Assembly (NCBI RefSeq): GCF_010389155.1
Contig: NC_057768.1
Coordinates: 4,524,501-4,588,500 of the forward strand
Length of the DNA: 64,000 nucleotides
DNA from: Erigeron canadensis
Lineage: Eukaryota > Streptophyta > Magnoliopsida > Asterales > Asteraceae
Reading direction: 5' to 3'
In this document: positions 1 to 11,043 of the stretch, piece by piece
Layout: each line of letters starts with the position of its first letter
How positions within the stretch are numbered: the first letter of the stretch is position 1
Translations under genes and position numbers: made by a program
The notes under the pieces: model-generated
The model's input: only the letters and a program-made list of their open reading frames with translations
Told to the model about the DNA's origin: nothing
Databases searched by the model: none

Positions 1-819
1 GAGCAAAATCAAAAAGCAACATCCCATTTACATATAGTACGTCCCTCCTAAATATACTTTTTAAAAAAATATCGGATGGAATAATAAATAAATTTTAATT
101 ATATATTTGATATAATCTTTACCAAATTAATCAAATCTATTTATTTTTAAATAAATATATAGAAAAAGGTATAGAAATGCCACATACTATAAATCCTACG
201 TGGTAATGATTTAACATAGGTTTAAGATTGAAGAGGGCTTTAAAAAACTAGGATTCCAACTTCTTTAAATATATATAGAAGAAGGGGTTAACATAGCTAT
301 AGTGGACTGCAGCCATTTTTGGCTGCAGCAAGGTGAAAATCAGGGGGCATGGTGTATGTTTATAAATCAAAAGGTTTAAATTAAAAAAAAAATTAAAAAT
401 TTCTATATGACTGCAACCAGCCATGATAACTGCTGTCTGCTGCATACTTTGATTTCCCCATAGAAGAAAGATAAAGATATGCCATATTATAACCTTTCTA
501 ATAAATGAACTTGTATCTTTTTCATTTATATTTTATCATAATCTATCTTTTTAATTATTTTATCATACAAGATACAATATGTTAACAAAAGATTTATAGT
601 TTTTATAAGATCGAGTCACAAAATGACACCATATATCTATTTGACTTACATTTTATATTTGTAGATTTTATTGATTGAAGCAATTTCAAGAATTAAGTCT
701 ATTTTGATATATCAATTAAACAAATATAAACAAACAACTAACTCTATATAATAAAAATCAATTGTAAATTATATGTTTTGACATTCATCATAACTTTCAA
801 TATAATTTTTATTATGTTT
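1..819. other. AT-rich non-coding sequence
   Basis: No gene recognised. The sequence is AT-rich with short poly-A and poly-T runs. It probably includes the body of the Helitron whose 3' end lies at 846-849, because no 5' terminus was found inside the window. Confidence 0.4.
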
Positions 820-849
820 CCCCGCGTATTACGCGGGTTAATAATCTAG
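820..849 (+). mobile_element. Helitron 3' terminus (element body runs upstream)
   Basis: A GC-rich hairpin (CCCGCGTATTACGCGGG) is followed after about 10 bases by CTAG and then T, the classic Helitron 3' end. The same terminus occurs on the minus strand at 6480, so both belong to one family. The matching 5' end is not visible and may lie before the window. Confidence 0.65.
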
Positions 850-956
850 TGTTAATATATTGCAACCTTAAAATCTAGGTTAGGACGTCAGGTTTCACAT
901 GTCAAGTTTAATACGATTTTCTTACCAAAGAGGAAAGTGTGTGAATTATGATTATA

Positions 957-1362
957 TCTATACTCCATTAATAAGCAAATTACCCTACCCCCTTTTAACA
1001 TCTCTACCTTTAAAATGTCTTTTATGCCCTCCTAATTTGCACTACCCTATTTTTTCTCCATCACGCTCATTACACACACATACGTTCATCCGATTTCTGA
1101 TTTTCTCTCCCTCCCCCCTTCTCTGATTTTCTCCCCCATAAACACCATCCACCACCGCCCCAAATACCACCATCCACCGCCGCAATCCACCTTCTATGTA
1201 CGCTATCCCTCATAAACATCATCCACCACCGCCCCAAAAACCACCATCCACTGCCGCCGGCTTATTTTTTTTTCTTTTTCATCACCGCCGCCCCACAAAC
1301 CACCATCAAACCACCGGCGTTTTTTTCTTATTCCCCGCTGCATCGCACGGGTACAACGCTAG
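957..1362 (+). mobile_element. Short non-autonomous Helitron (406 bp)
   Basis: The 5' end reads A|TCTATACTCCATTAATAAG, the common Helitron 5' motif. The 3' end has a GC-rich stem (CCCGCTGCATCGCACGGG) and then CTAG|T at 1359-1362. The interior is pyrimidine-rich with CACCACCGCC-type repeats and has no coding capacity, so movement would depend on a Rep-helicase supplied elsewhere. Insertion between A and T is as expected. Confidence 0.75.
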
Positions 1363-1655
1363 TATTAATTTAATTTATGAACGACATTACGATCTATATC
1401 ATGTATTTTTTTCACTCTGCTAGTTCTCATCAACCTGTCCTTACTCTTTAGTCTTTACCGAGAGTAACTGAAGGGCTACATGTTCAGTAATTAATCCAAC
1501 GGCCCAAAAGGTTATAACCAATGATTTTAATGGCCTGGTCCAGGGCCCGAGAAAAGCCCCTCTGTAGGCCCATATCTTGAAATCCTGGACAGGGACCAAC
1601 AAAACATGTAATTCAACCCCCCAAAGAATGTTTTTGGGATGGTGTTTCAAATTAA

Positions 1656-2099
1656 CGAGAGCAAGTACCCACACGTTGCGGCGGTGATATGGTGAGGTGA
1701 TAGGTCATAAAGTGTAATAGGTTATAGAAGGGGATAGGTCATTGAGTGTGATAGTCAAATGTCTTGGCCGTACGGCCTCCGCCCTTAGATTTAAAAATTC
1801 GTCGAAAGTATATCGAATGACATCTCTAATGAAAGAGCACGAAATTTTAGGGAGAACCCATATAATTTTTATGATTTATCGATGTACGGTTTTTATGATA
1901 AAAGATTTTGAATGAATTGGGGGAATAAATGATTTATGGAGGAGAGAAAAAAAAATAATTAGTTGAGATTTGTGGAGAGAGAAAAAAAGTAATATAGTTA
2001 TTTTAGATAAATATATAATATATAGGTGGGCATTTTGGGAAAGTATATGCTGAAACTTAAATTTAAACATGAACATTTTGTTTTATAATATAGTATAGA
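1656..2099 (-). mobile_element. Short Helitron, CTCG-ending family, copy 1
   Basis: On the minus strand it starts A|TCTATACTATATTATAAAAC (from 2099) and ends with a GC-rich stem and ACTTGCTCTCG|T (at 1656). It shares its whole length with copies at 3308-3735 and 28954-29348. The 3' tetranucleotide is CTCG rather than the usual CTAG or CTAA. It has no coding content. Confidence 0.65.
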
Positions 2100-2402
2100 T
2101 TATTACAATATTACGTTCACAAAACAATATAACATAAATGGTCAGATAGCCTGTTTGGGAAAAAAAAAAGTTAATTATTTTTGTTTTCTATAAATAAAGC
2201 GTAGTTTTAAAAATATAACAAGGTGTTTTAAAACATCAAAACCACTAACATATCATCAATTTACCACCTTAAAAATCTGAAAATCCCCTTTACGCCAAAT
2301 CTTAACAAGCACGAAAGCTTACTTACAAAATTACAAGCACCACATGAAAACCCACATTTGCTGGAGAAAGTAAATTACCATGATAACCCTAAACTTATTT
2401 AA

Positions 2403-2440
2403 CTAGGCTTAATACCCGTGTATTGCCATGGGGCTCACAA
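2403..2440 (-). mobile_element. Helitron 3' terminus, minus strand
   Basis: On the minus strand a stem (CCCATGGCAATACACGGG) is followed by CTAG|T at 2406-2403. The element should extend to the right. I could not fix its 5' end, and the CTCG-type Helitron at 3308 may be nested in it or simply next to it. Confidence 0.55.
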
Positions 2441-3307
2441 AGGTTATTTTAGCTTTGAGGTATCATATATCGGTTTATGTCTTTTACCTATTATGGTAAT
2501 GTATCCAAATTTACGTAAAAGGTAATTAAATGTGTATATTAAGAAATAAGATCGTGTAAGAAAGTTAAATTTCTATTTTATACGTATCTCTTTCTTTTTT
2601 TTCAGTAAAACGTTTTAAAATTGTTCATGAATCATTTTGCTTCATTTCTTCTTATTAAATGTGGAAGAAGTTTAAGCTTCAAATAGTCATACATCTAGCA
2701 TATTGTATGAAGTCTAAAAAATAATAGTAAATAGTTTTTGTTTTTAGAGGTGATTAAGATAGTGCCTTATGCTTAAAGAAGTAGTGTATTTCATGTTATC
2801 AGGCCCGATCATGAACAAGTGCAGCCTATATGGTTACAAAAAGCCCAATATATATAGGGCCTGTAACTCTGTAACACCATCAATAAATTGTTATTTAAAG
2901 AAACATGAGACTTCGAGGTCCATGGTTCAAATCTTAACATGAACAATATATTTACAAGAAGAGAAACAAGGATTTTCTTGTATTAGGTTTCTTCTAAAAT
3001 TCAAAGTGGATAAATAGAAAAATATATCGGTGAACCTAAATTTACGGTTAAAAAATTGTTGAGATTTCAAGATACCTATACAAAAAAAGTTATATCAACC
3101 ACGTACTACCCAACTCTAGCCCAATATAATTTTATAATCTAAAGCTAAAATGTTACGAGTATATTTAAAGAGCTCCTTTGTTTTTCTACTTCGCCTCAAG
3201 TGACAATTCTTACTTCTAATATCTAATCACTTCCTACCTAAATCATACGAGTAACTCATAAGCCTTTTATGTGTTTTATATACTTGTCCCATTTGAATGT
3301 TCACATA
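2441..3307. other. Non-coding, possible SINE scrap
   Basis: No gene recognised. Around 2907-2940 there is a tRNA B-box-like string (GGTTCAAATC) preceded by GAGGTCCAT, as in plant tRNA-derived SINEs. No A box, tail or target duplication was found, so it is only a hint. Confidence 0.3.
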
Positions 3308-3735
3308 CGAGAGTAAGTACCTGCGCGTTGCGGCGATGAGATGGTGGAAGTGATAGGTCATAAAGTGTGATAGGTCATAGACTCATAGAGTGTGATAGTC
3401 AAATGCCTTAACCGTACGGGCTCCGTCTTCGGATTTAAAAATTCGCCGAAAGTATATCGAATGACATCTCTACTGAAAGAGCATGAAATTTCAAGATCAC
3501 CCATATAATTTTTATAATTTATCGACGTACGGTTTTTGAGATAAAAGATTTTGAATAAATTGGAGGAATAAATGATTTATGGAAAGAGAGGGAAAAAAAT
3601 GATTAGTTGAGATTTGAGGAGAGAGAAAGGATGTTAGGTAAATATAAAATTAATATATGGGCATTTTAGAAAAGTAAATATTGAAACTTAAAATGTAAAG
3701 AATGGAGATATACTTTATAATATAATATAGTATAT
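3308..3735 (-). mobile_element. Short Helitron, CTCG-ending family, copy 2
   Basis: It aligns along its length with the copy at 1656-2099, including the GCGCGTTGCGG stem and CTCG|T end at 3308. The 5' end has decayed into a TATA run near 3735, so that border is approximate. It has no coding content. Confidence 0.6.
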
Positions 3736-5961
3736 ATATAGTTTAAAAGATGGATATATAATAGTTAGTGTGTCAAAAGTACTCTGACCAAATCTGATGA
3801 TGGTTTCATTTACAAGTTCTAGAGTAAATCTTCAATTATCGTATCACGCGAGAGTTTTAATCATCATTAAGGTTATTACTAGCCAGTCGTGTTGATCAAA
3901 TTTACAAGAGATCGTGATTTCCCTAGCTAAGTTACATGTTTGGGAACAAAGACGGTATCAGAAAAAAAATCCCGGATGGGGCAAAAAGAAAAATCCGTTA
4001 AAAATAAATATAAAAGAGGTCAAAATGTTAAATACCTATAGGAAATTTATAAAAAAATCGATGAAAAAAATAAAAATTACATGACAAAATCTAAACTTTG
4101 AGGGAGACATTTGTCCTTTTGCCCCCCATGTGATACTGTCACTGTTTGGGAATAACTAGGCGTTAAAAATTCAAAAATAACGACATAGATATCTTTTTTG
4201 ACAAACAGAGATCGAATATTACAACGAAAATTTGAACTATTTTGTATTAGTTAGATTAAGTTAGAGAACTCTCTCAGCAATACTTCATAAAAGAAAATAT
4301 CCCCTGTTAATTTGCCCAAAAACATAATTATTAATAAAGTTAAACCTTAATTACCTCTTCAGGACACGAATTCGGGTCCCTTTGAATTTAAATTTTTATT
4401 AAAAGGCCACCGATCGAGCTATATGCTACCGGAGAAATTACATAAATATCTCCGTTTAAAAAATATCCATTTGAATTAGAAACTCTAGCTATCTTTTACT
4501 AATATTCTACATAAAACAATACCTTAATTTATCATCCGTTTACGTATAGTTTATTTACATGTAATGTAGTAGGTAGGTTGGTGGGCTTTTGGACGGTCAT
4601 AGGGGTTGTGACTTGTGAGTAATCATCAGTGGCACTTCGTTCGCTCGTGCACCTGAATGGCTGAATGTTTTGATATACACGTGTAGAACATGAGGACTTG
4701 ATGGGGGTTTGTGTCAGTTGAGGATCTCAATTGCCAGCTGCTTGCTTACACGTGCAGTGCCAACCTTTTAATAGCTTCTTGTATTCCTATGTTGTATATA
4801 TGCATATCAAGAGGAGATGTGTATTATTGCTTGATGAAGATGGAGAATGATTTTGTATGTAAATGGATTGACTTCAATTTGGTTGATGAATCTGGACAAG
4901 AAGATCAAAGGTTTAATGTTTTAAAAATTAACTCATATAAAAAAGAATAAAATAATAAAAACATCTAAATGGTAAATAATTTTTAAACTACACCTTTTTA
5001 GTAAATATATTTTTCAAACACACCATTTTGGTATTAAACTCTCCTTTTAACCAACTTCATTACCTCAAGGACTAGTCTTATACCCACCATTTATTTAATT
5101 ATACACCTTTAAATATATATTTAATTTTACATTTTAATAATAATAATAATAATAACTTTTATTGAACCTTCAAAAAAAAATTAGATCTTTTTGTTATATA
5201 AAAGTAAGAAAATTATAATGACAGCCCCAAGGGTTGTTATTAACAGCTTATTACATGCATAAAAAGTAGTACTTTATATATCAATAACCGCCGCTCTGAA
5301 TTTTCGCAAGACAAAGTACAAGTTTTAATGCATCAAATTAATTATTACTGACAGTCCTAAGGGCTGTAATTAACAAAACTCATAAAAGTATGAGGACCTA
5401 AATTGAAAAATGATACAAGGTTAAAGGTTAAAAATGTAAAACCAATATAATAATTACATACAATTATATATATATATAGACACCCAAACATATTGACATA
5501 TATATTAAAATATAATAATTAAGAAATAAAAAGAAACAAGCATCAAATTAGCTCGTCCCTGGAGGAATGAAAGGGAGGGACGAATGACGAACGAGTTCCA
5601 CCCAATGGTGTAGACTCGTCTGTCCTTGAGGAACAAGCGGGGGACGGAGGCATTGGGCACCCTCTTAACGGTCCATTTACTTTTGTTTTTCCCTTGCAAA
5701 AATCACGACTACTTAAAAACTCCAATGAAGATGATTATTTCACATGGTAAGTGTGCATCTTTATGACTTTATGTGGAGTTATTCTATCGTGCGATCCGAC
5801 GACATATGTGAGACTCGAGGTCCAGATACGCCACCATTTTAACTTTCTAATTACAAGAATCCAAATCATATTTTTCTAATAATTTAGCTAATAATCTCGG
5901 GTTTATCCGGGCACTAACTAAAATTTTAAAATAAGAAAAGTTAAAATATATATATATATAT
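3736..5961. other. Non-coding stretch without recognised genes
   Basis: A 79-codon frame at 4711-4950 has no recognisable family and weak coding character. A motif GACAGCCCCAAGGGTTGTTA near 5220 recurs as GACAGTCCTAAGGGCTGTAA near 5350, suggesting a degenerate small repeat element. Otherwise the sequence is AT-rich and featureless. Confidence 0.4.
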
Positions 5962-5970
5962 TATATATAT

Positions 5971-6160
5971 GGGAAAAGGGAATATAAGGTTGTCCGGTAC
6001 CTAAGCTTAGGTATGGAACCCCTCACATACTAATATTTTATTATTTCTTGTTTAATGAATAAATGCATGGGCCCCCATGATTTTTATGGATTAAAAAAAC
6101 AATATGTGAGTGTTCCACACCTAAGCTTAGATACCCGACAGCCTTATATTCCCATCCCCC
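5971..6160. mobile_element. MITE (190 bp) with TATATATAT flanks
   Basis: Terminal inverted repeats of about 70 bp (GGGAATATAAGG, then the CTAAGCTTAG palindrome on both arms) are flanked by TATATATAT on both sides. A 9-bp duplication would suit a Mutator-type MITE, but the flank is low complexity. A diverged relative lies at 50875-51072 and a half element at about 28820-28900. Confidence 0.65.
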
Positions 6161-6479
6161 TATATATATATAGTTTTTGTAATTGATATATCATAACTTG
6201 GTTTGGAGATATTAAGTTGACTAACATAATATAATATATATGTATAAGTATTTATTGCATTAACAAAACATAAAAAAGAAATTTACAATCAAAAAGTAAG
6301 AATTTAATATAAACATTTAATAAGCTAGCTATTTATCTTTAAAAATATTACAATATTAAATATGACATATGACATCATAAATAAAATCAAACCTTTTTGA
6401 AGAAAAATATAGACTTGCCACATAATACTTTTTCTAAAAATAGTTTAGAAAACAATTCTTCTTTATTATATATAAAGAA
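6161..6479. other. AT-rich spacer
   Basis: No features seen in this stretch between the MITE and the Helitron. Confidence 0.4.
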
Positions 6480-6879
6480 CTAGATTATTGTCCCGCGTAA
6501 TACGCGGGTAAATATATTTTTATACTTATATATATCTAAAATACTATTTTTCTTAATTAATAGTTAACAAATTAAAATATTCAATTTCACTTTATTAACA
6601 TTTGTTTTTTTGACTTTGATAATTTCATAACACTTATTGTGTTGCTCATTAAGTCTTACTGATTAAATAAATTATTCAATGCCAAAAGTATTGTTTATCC
6701 ATGTTATCACAAATATCTCAATGTCATTCGGATTTTCATGTCATATCATAAAAAATATCAATCATGACACATTCTTTAGATGGTGCCAAGGCATACAACC
6801 TTCAAAACCGAGTTGCGAGATTGCCACCATCAAGGCAATGATCATTCTAAAATCTTGTCTTATTTTCATTCCCAACTGT

Positions 6880-7870
6880 TCTTTAATAACATCTTAAGGA
6901 GGCTAACAATTGAGTGTGTCTCAAAAAATGAGGAACATATATTTGCCTATATATTATTACCATTTGTTTTACACAGGAACACAGACTCAGAACGACGAAT
7001 CACATTGATGATTTTAAACCTAATGTAATTCAGATTTTGAACCACATGTCATATTCATTTGTACATATCAATGCTAAATTAAAAGTATCCAGACCACTAA
7101 AACCTAAACCACCCACTTTTTTACCTGACAATTTTCTTCACATTTCATTTTCCGAGTTCGACCCCCCCCCCCTTCTCCTCCCTTACCCCTTCTACCAAAA
7201 AAATGAAGTTGTGATCTTTATCAATCGAAATAAAGAAAAATCTCCTAAATACTTTGACCTGCCGAGTAGAATCCATCATAGACAACACATTAGTATTGAG
7301 ATTAGATTTTATTCTATAATAACTTTACAAAATTTATGAAATATAACCATGGATGGAGTCCTCACTCGAATTTGGTGAATCTTATCTTATTTTCACTCCC
7401 AAGTGTTCTTTAATAACATCTTAAGGGGGCTAGCAATCGAGTGTGCCTCATAGAATGAGGTTCCATATATTATTACTATTTGTTTTACACAGGAACGCAA
7501 ACTCAGAACCATGAATCACATTGATGATTTTAAACCTAACGTAATTCAGATTTTGAACCACATGTCATATCCATTTGTACATATCAATGATAAATTAAGA
7601 GTATCTAAACCACCAAAACCTAAACCACCCACTTTTTTACCTGACAATTGTCTTCCAATAGATCTATTACATTTCATTTTCCGAGTTCGACCCCCCCTCC
7701 TCCTCCCTTACCCCTTCCACACAAAAAAATGAAGTTGTGATCTTTATCATTCGAAATAAGGAAAAATAATATATCCTAAATATATTTTGAATTGCCAAGT
7801 TAGAATTTATCATAGACAACGCATTAGTATTGAGTTTTGATTTTATTCTGTAATTTTGTTCCTACAAAAT
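6880..7870. repeat. Direct duplication, period about 516 bp
   Basis: The block from TTAAGGAGGCTAACAATTGA (6894 on) to the TAGACAACACATTAGTATTG region is repeated from about 7420 to 7870 with scattered changes. Short pyrimidine-rich frames (for example 7037-7339 and 7511-7732) exist in both copies, but no protein family is recognised. It may be captured host sequence. Confidence 0.6.
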
Positions 7871-8563
7871 ATTAATAAATAAAGAATATATACAAACATT
7901 GACTTTATTGTCATAGGCCCATTCTTTGAAAGTACATCACTTGGTTGGAAACATTATTTTTGAGATAAACCCCTCTATTGGCAGAGTACAAATTTAAAGT
8001 TGTTTTTATTTTTAATAGAATAAAAAAAATGGTTGGAAAAAGGGTTTTTTTTTGTTTGGGTAAATGTACAGTACATTGATAATATAGTTATATGTAAAAC
8101 CGTTATATTTTTTTCAAATTTCTTTATAATAGTAATCACAATAGTCATGCATATTTAGAAGCTAAATTATATATCATTAATTTCGACAATTTATTTTGTG
8201 TTTAATAGAGCGCAACTTTTCCATCACCACATGCTCCAAAATTGCATATCAATGTTAAAGGTTGACGTTCCCAAAGTTGTCACTCACCTAAGCTAAACTC
8301 GGCCTTCTCAACACCGTCGTTGATAATTTCTAAACCCGACATTATATATATATATATATTGTTGATACAGATTGTTACGACATTATTAATATTCAATTTT
8401 ATTTTATATTTGTTTAAAATATAGCTTACTATTTTTATTAATAGAGAATTGATCTATATATTTTATATAAAACATATATTAAATATTTTAAATTAAAATA
8501 TGCTTTATTTTTTTCATATGATATTAACAATTATTCTATTGGATAAGATCTAAGATAGATAGT

Positions 8564-9399
8564 ATTATTCTATTATTAGGATATATATTAGCTATTAATC
8601 TATTGAATTTATTATATTAAAGTTATTGGGTAAAAAGTGTAAATTTGTGATAGAAAATCAAGAAGTATAAATTAAATATAAAGAGGAATTTTTTTGTATT
8701 GTTATAAAAAGTATAAGTATTAATATTGTCATTTAATAAAGATGAAATAATTAAATTTGATCTAATGGTTCTAAATCAAAGATAGAATCCATCCAAGGGT
8801 TCTTGTTTGTTTATGAATGAATTTAGCACCTTGTTATATATATATTGGTAGATTATTCTATTATTAGGATATATATTAGCTATTAATCTATTGAATATAT
8901 TATATTAAAGTTATTAGGTAAAAAGTGTAAATTTGTACTGGAAAATCAAAAAGTGTAAATTAAATATAAAGAGGGATTTTTTTGTATAGTTATAAAAAGT
9001 ATAAGTATTAATATTACCATTTAATAAAGATGAAATAATTAATTTGATATAATGGTTCTAAATCAAAGATGAAATTCATCCAAGAGTTCTTGTTTTATAT
9101 ATATTGGTAGATTATTCTATTATTAGGATATATATTAGCTATTAATCTATTGAATATATTATATTAAAATTAATGGGTAAAAAGTGTAAATTTGTGATGG
9201 AAAATCAAAAAGTGTAAATTAAATATAAAGAGGGATTTTTTTCTATAGTTATAAAAATTATAAGTATTAACATTGTCATTTAATAAAAATGAAATAATTA
9301 AATTTGATCTAATGGTTCTAAATCAAAGATGAAATCTATCCAAGGGTTCTTGTTTGTTTATGAATGAATTTATCACCTTGTTATATATATATTGGTAGA
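8564..9399. repeat. Three tandem copies of Helitron 5' end (259-289 bp units)
   Basis: Units end at 8852, 9111 and 9399, each with TATATATTGGTAGA|T, that is A|TC on the minus strand. The units share the AGTGTAAATTAAATATAAAG stretch and differ mainly by a 30-base gap in the middle copy. Confidence 0.7.
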
Positions 9400-9800
9400 T
9401 TCATTTGACAAATTAAGTACATAAGAAAATGGATATGCCATAAGTACATCTCAACCACATTCTAATCATCATCCAAACAACTTTCGTAGCATATCAGTTT
9501 CAGCTGCGTTTCATAATAGCCGCGTTTCATAATAGCCTAAGACCATCCACAATAAAAATGTGCATAGAAGATATGTGGTTATATGGAGAGTGTGTGTAGG
9601 AAAAGTATTAATATGGGTGGTGACATGGAAGATGTCCATCATTAGCTGTTTGTGAGGAAAGATGATGAGAGATGAAGGTAGATTACAAAAGTTACTTTAA
9701 AAATTATTTAGTTATTTGTAAAAAAGCTGGATATGTTATTGTTATAAGTAAAAAGTGTTTGTGAGAATGATGAATAGTTTGCTGATTAAGATTTTTGTTA
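9400..9800. other. Non-coding spacer with possible MITE end
   Basis: No gene. The string AAGACCATCCACAATAAAAA near 9538 resembles the end of common plant hAT/Tourist MITEs, but the other terminus was not identified. Confidence 0.3.
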
Positions 9801-10436
9801 AGGCACCTCCAATAGAAGGTTGATACAATACATATTCTATATAAAAAAGCTATTTAAAATCTTTTACCATTGTAGAGTAAAACATATTTTTAAAAAGGTT
9901 GAAAAACCTCAACCTTCTACACCAATAGTTTTTTACATTAAAATCAATTTAAGTTATATTAAATTTTCCTTCTCTCCCCTTTTAAGCTTGGTTTTAAGTG
10001 AATATTTACATACCTCCCCCCCCCCCCCCCCCCCCCTCCCCTCCTATTTTAAGTGTCTTAGTTTAATTTTTAAAGTCTTTTTCTTTTAACTTTGACCGTA
10101 AATATCTTTGTAATGGACTTTATAATAGTTAATGAAGCTTATATAATTGAAAAATATATCTAAAACTCAATCCATTCATATAATTTATATCAAATGTTGT
10201 ATAGCACAACAAAAGATAATTACGGTCAAAGTTCAATTAAAAAGACTTTGAAAATCAAAATAAGACACTTAAAATGGGACGGAGTGAGTATTTTATAATC
10301 TCATCGCTACTAACATTTTTCAGCATAGATATATATATCAGCTTAATGCAAAAACGTTTTGTAAAATCTTTTAGCTCAAAATGATGTGAAAAAGAATAAA
10401 GCTATTAAAGCTTATTATGATTAGTTGGAGATGCTA
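9801..10436. mobile_element. Degenerate TIR element carrying a nested Stowaway MITE
   Basis: The left end GGCACCTCCAATAG pairs with the right end TTGGAGATGC near 10427-10436. The arms share A/T-rich AAAGCT motifs. The target duplication is unclear. The Stowaway at 10013-10288 sits inside it. Confidence 0.4.
10013..10288. mobile_element. Stowaway-type MITE with poly-C expanded left end
   Basis: The right end CTTAAAATGGGACGGAGTGAG is followed by TA and is the standard Stowaway terminus (CTCCCTCCGTCCC inverted). The left end after TA has turned into a run of about 21 C bases followed by TCCCCTCC. The arms pair through TTTAAGTGTCTTA and its inverse and through TTTGACCGTAA / TTACGGTCAAA. Confidence 0.7.
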
Positions 10437-10464
10437 TTAGAAAAACATAATGCCTATAGTCTAA

Positions 10465-10720
10465 GAGCATCTCCAATGATATTTTTTTAAAAGCTTTTTG
10501 TAAAGCTTTTTACTATTCAAATAAGCTTTTGTATCACTTTTTTTCCATTGGAGTGAAAAGCTTTTTACCGATAGCTTGACAATCTTCAAGTATTTGAAGA
10601 AATATGACACTCTCCCTTCTTACTTTTGTTATTAAACAATATTTAAAAGATTTTTTTTATAACTTTTACCATTAGAACAATAATTTGATCTTAGAAAAAA
10701 CATGATTATTGGAGATGCTT
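10465..10720. mobile_element. Tourist-like MITE (256 bp, TAA duplication)
   Basis: Termini GAGCATCTCCAATG and ATTGGAGATGCTT are inverted repeats flanked by TAA on both sides (10462-10464 and 10721-10723), as for PIF/Harbinger-derived MITEs. It has no coding capacity. Confidence 0.6.
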
Positions 10721-10869
10721 TAAGAGCACGAGAAAGAGATACAATATACAAATCACTATCTTAGACAAGATCTTCAGGAATACTACTTTTGGAAATCATT
10801 TAATAATGAGTAGATTACCTGTTTTGTCGAAAATGCTTTCAAATTTATAAAAGAAATCATTATTTTTGT

Positions 10870-11043
10870 TGTAAATAATTATATTAGTTAATAATATTTT
10901 GGATGTTTTATTAAGAAATTTAGTTTCCTAATATCTCTGTTTTCTTGGAGCTCACTTCAAGCTAACTTGTATATATATTACCCAAATGTTAATGAAAGAT
11001 TGATCTCTTCTCTTCTTATTTTCTTTCTATTTTCTTCTTTACA
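10870..11043 (+). repeat. 5' LTR of old copia element
   Basis: 174 bp, TG...CA bounded. It is nearly identical to 17121-17284 through the shared GGAGCTCACTTCAAGCTAAC segment. The next bases (ATACGTTATCACCACG) are where the primer binding site should lie and resemble the copia TTATCAGCACG type. Confidence 0.75.

Larger units (their letters stand above)
6480..9399 (-). mobile_element. Non-autonomous Helitron (about 2.9 kb) with repeated 5' end
   Basis: On the minus strand the 5' end A|TCTACCAATATATATATAAC is at 9399. The 3' end is a CCCGCGTATTACGCGGG stem and CTAG|T at 6480. It holds no Rep/helicase reading frame. Inside are a roughly 516-bp direct duplication (6880-7870) and three tandem copies of the 5'-terminal region (8564-9399). 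Pairing of these two ends is inferred from orientation and canonical termini. Confidence 0.55.

Noticed and set aside
5505..5725. Pro/Ser-rich 60-codon frame on the minus strand
   Set aside because: Short, no recognised family, no splice or promoter context.
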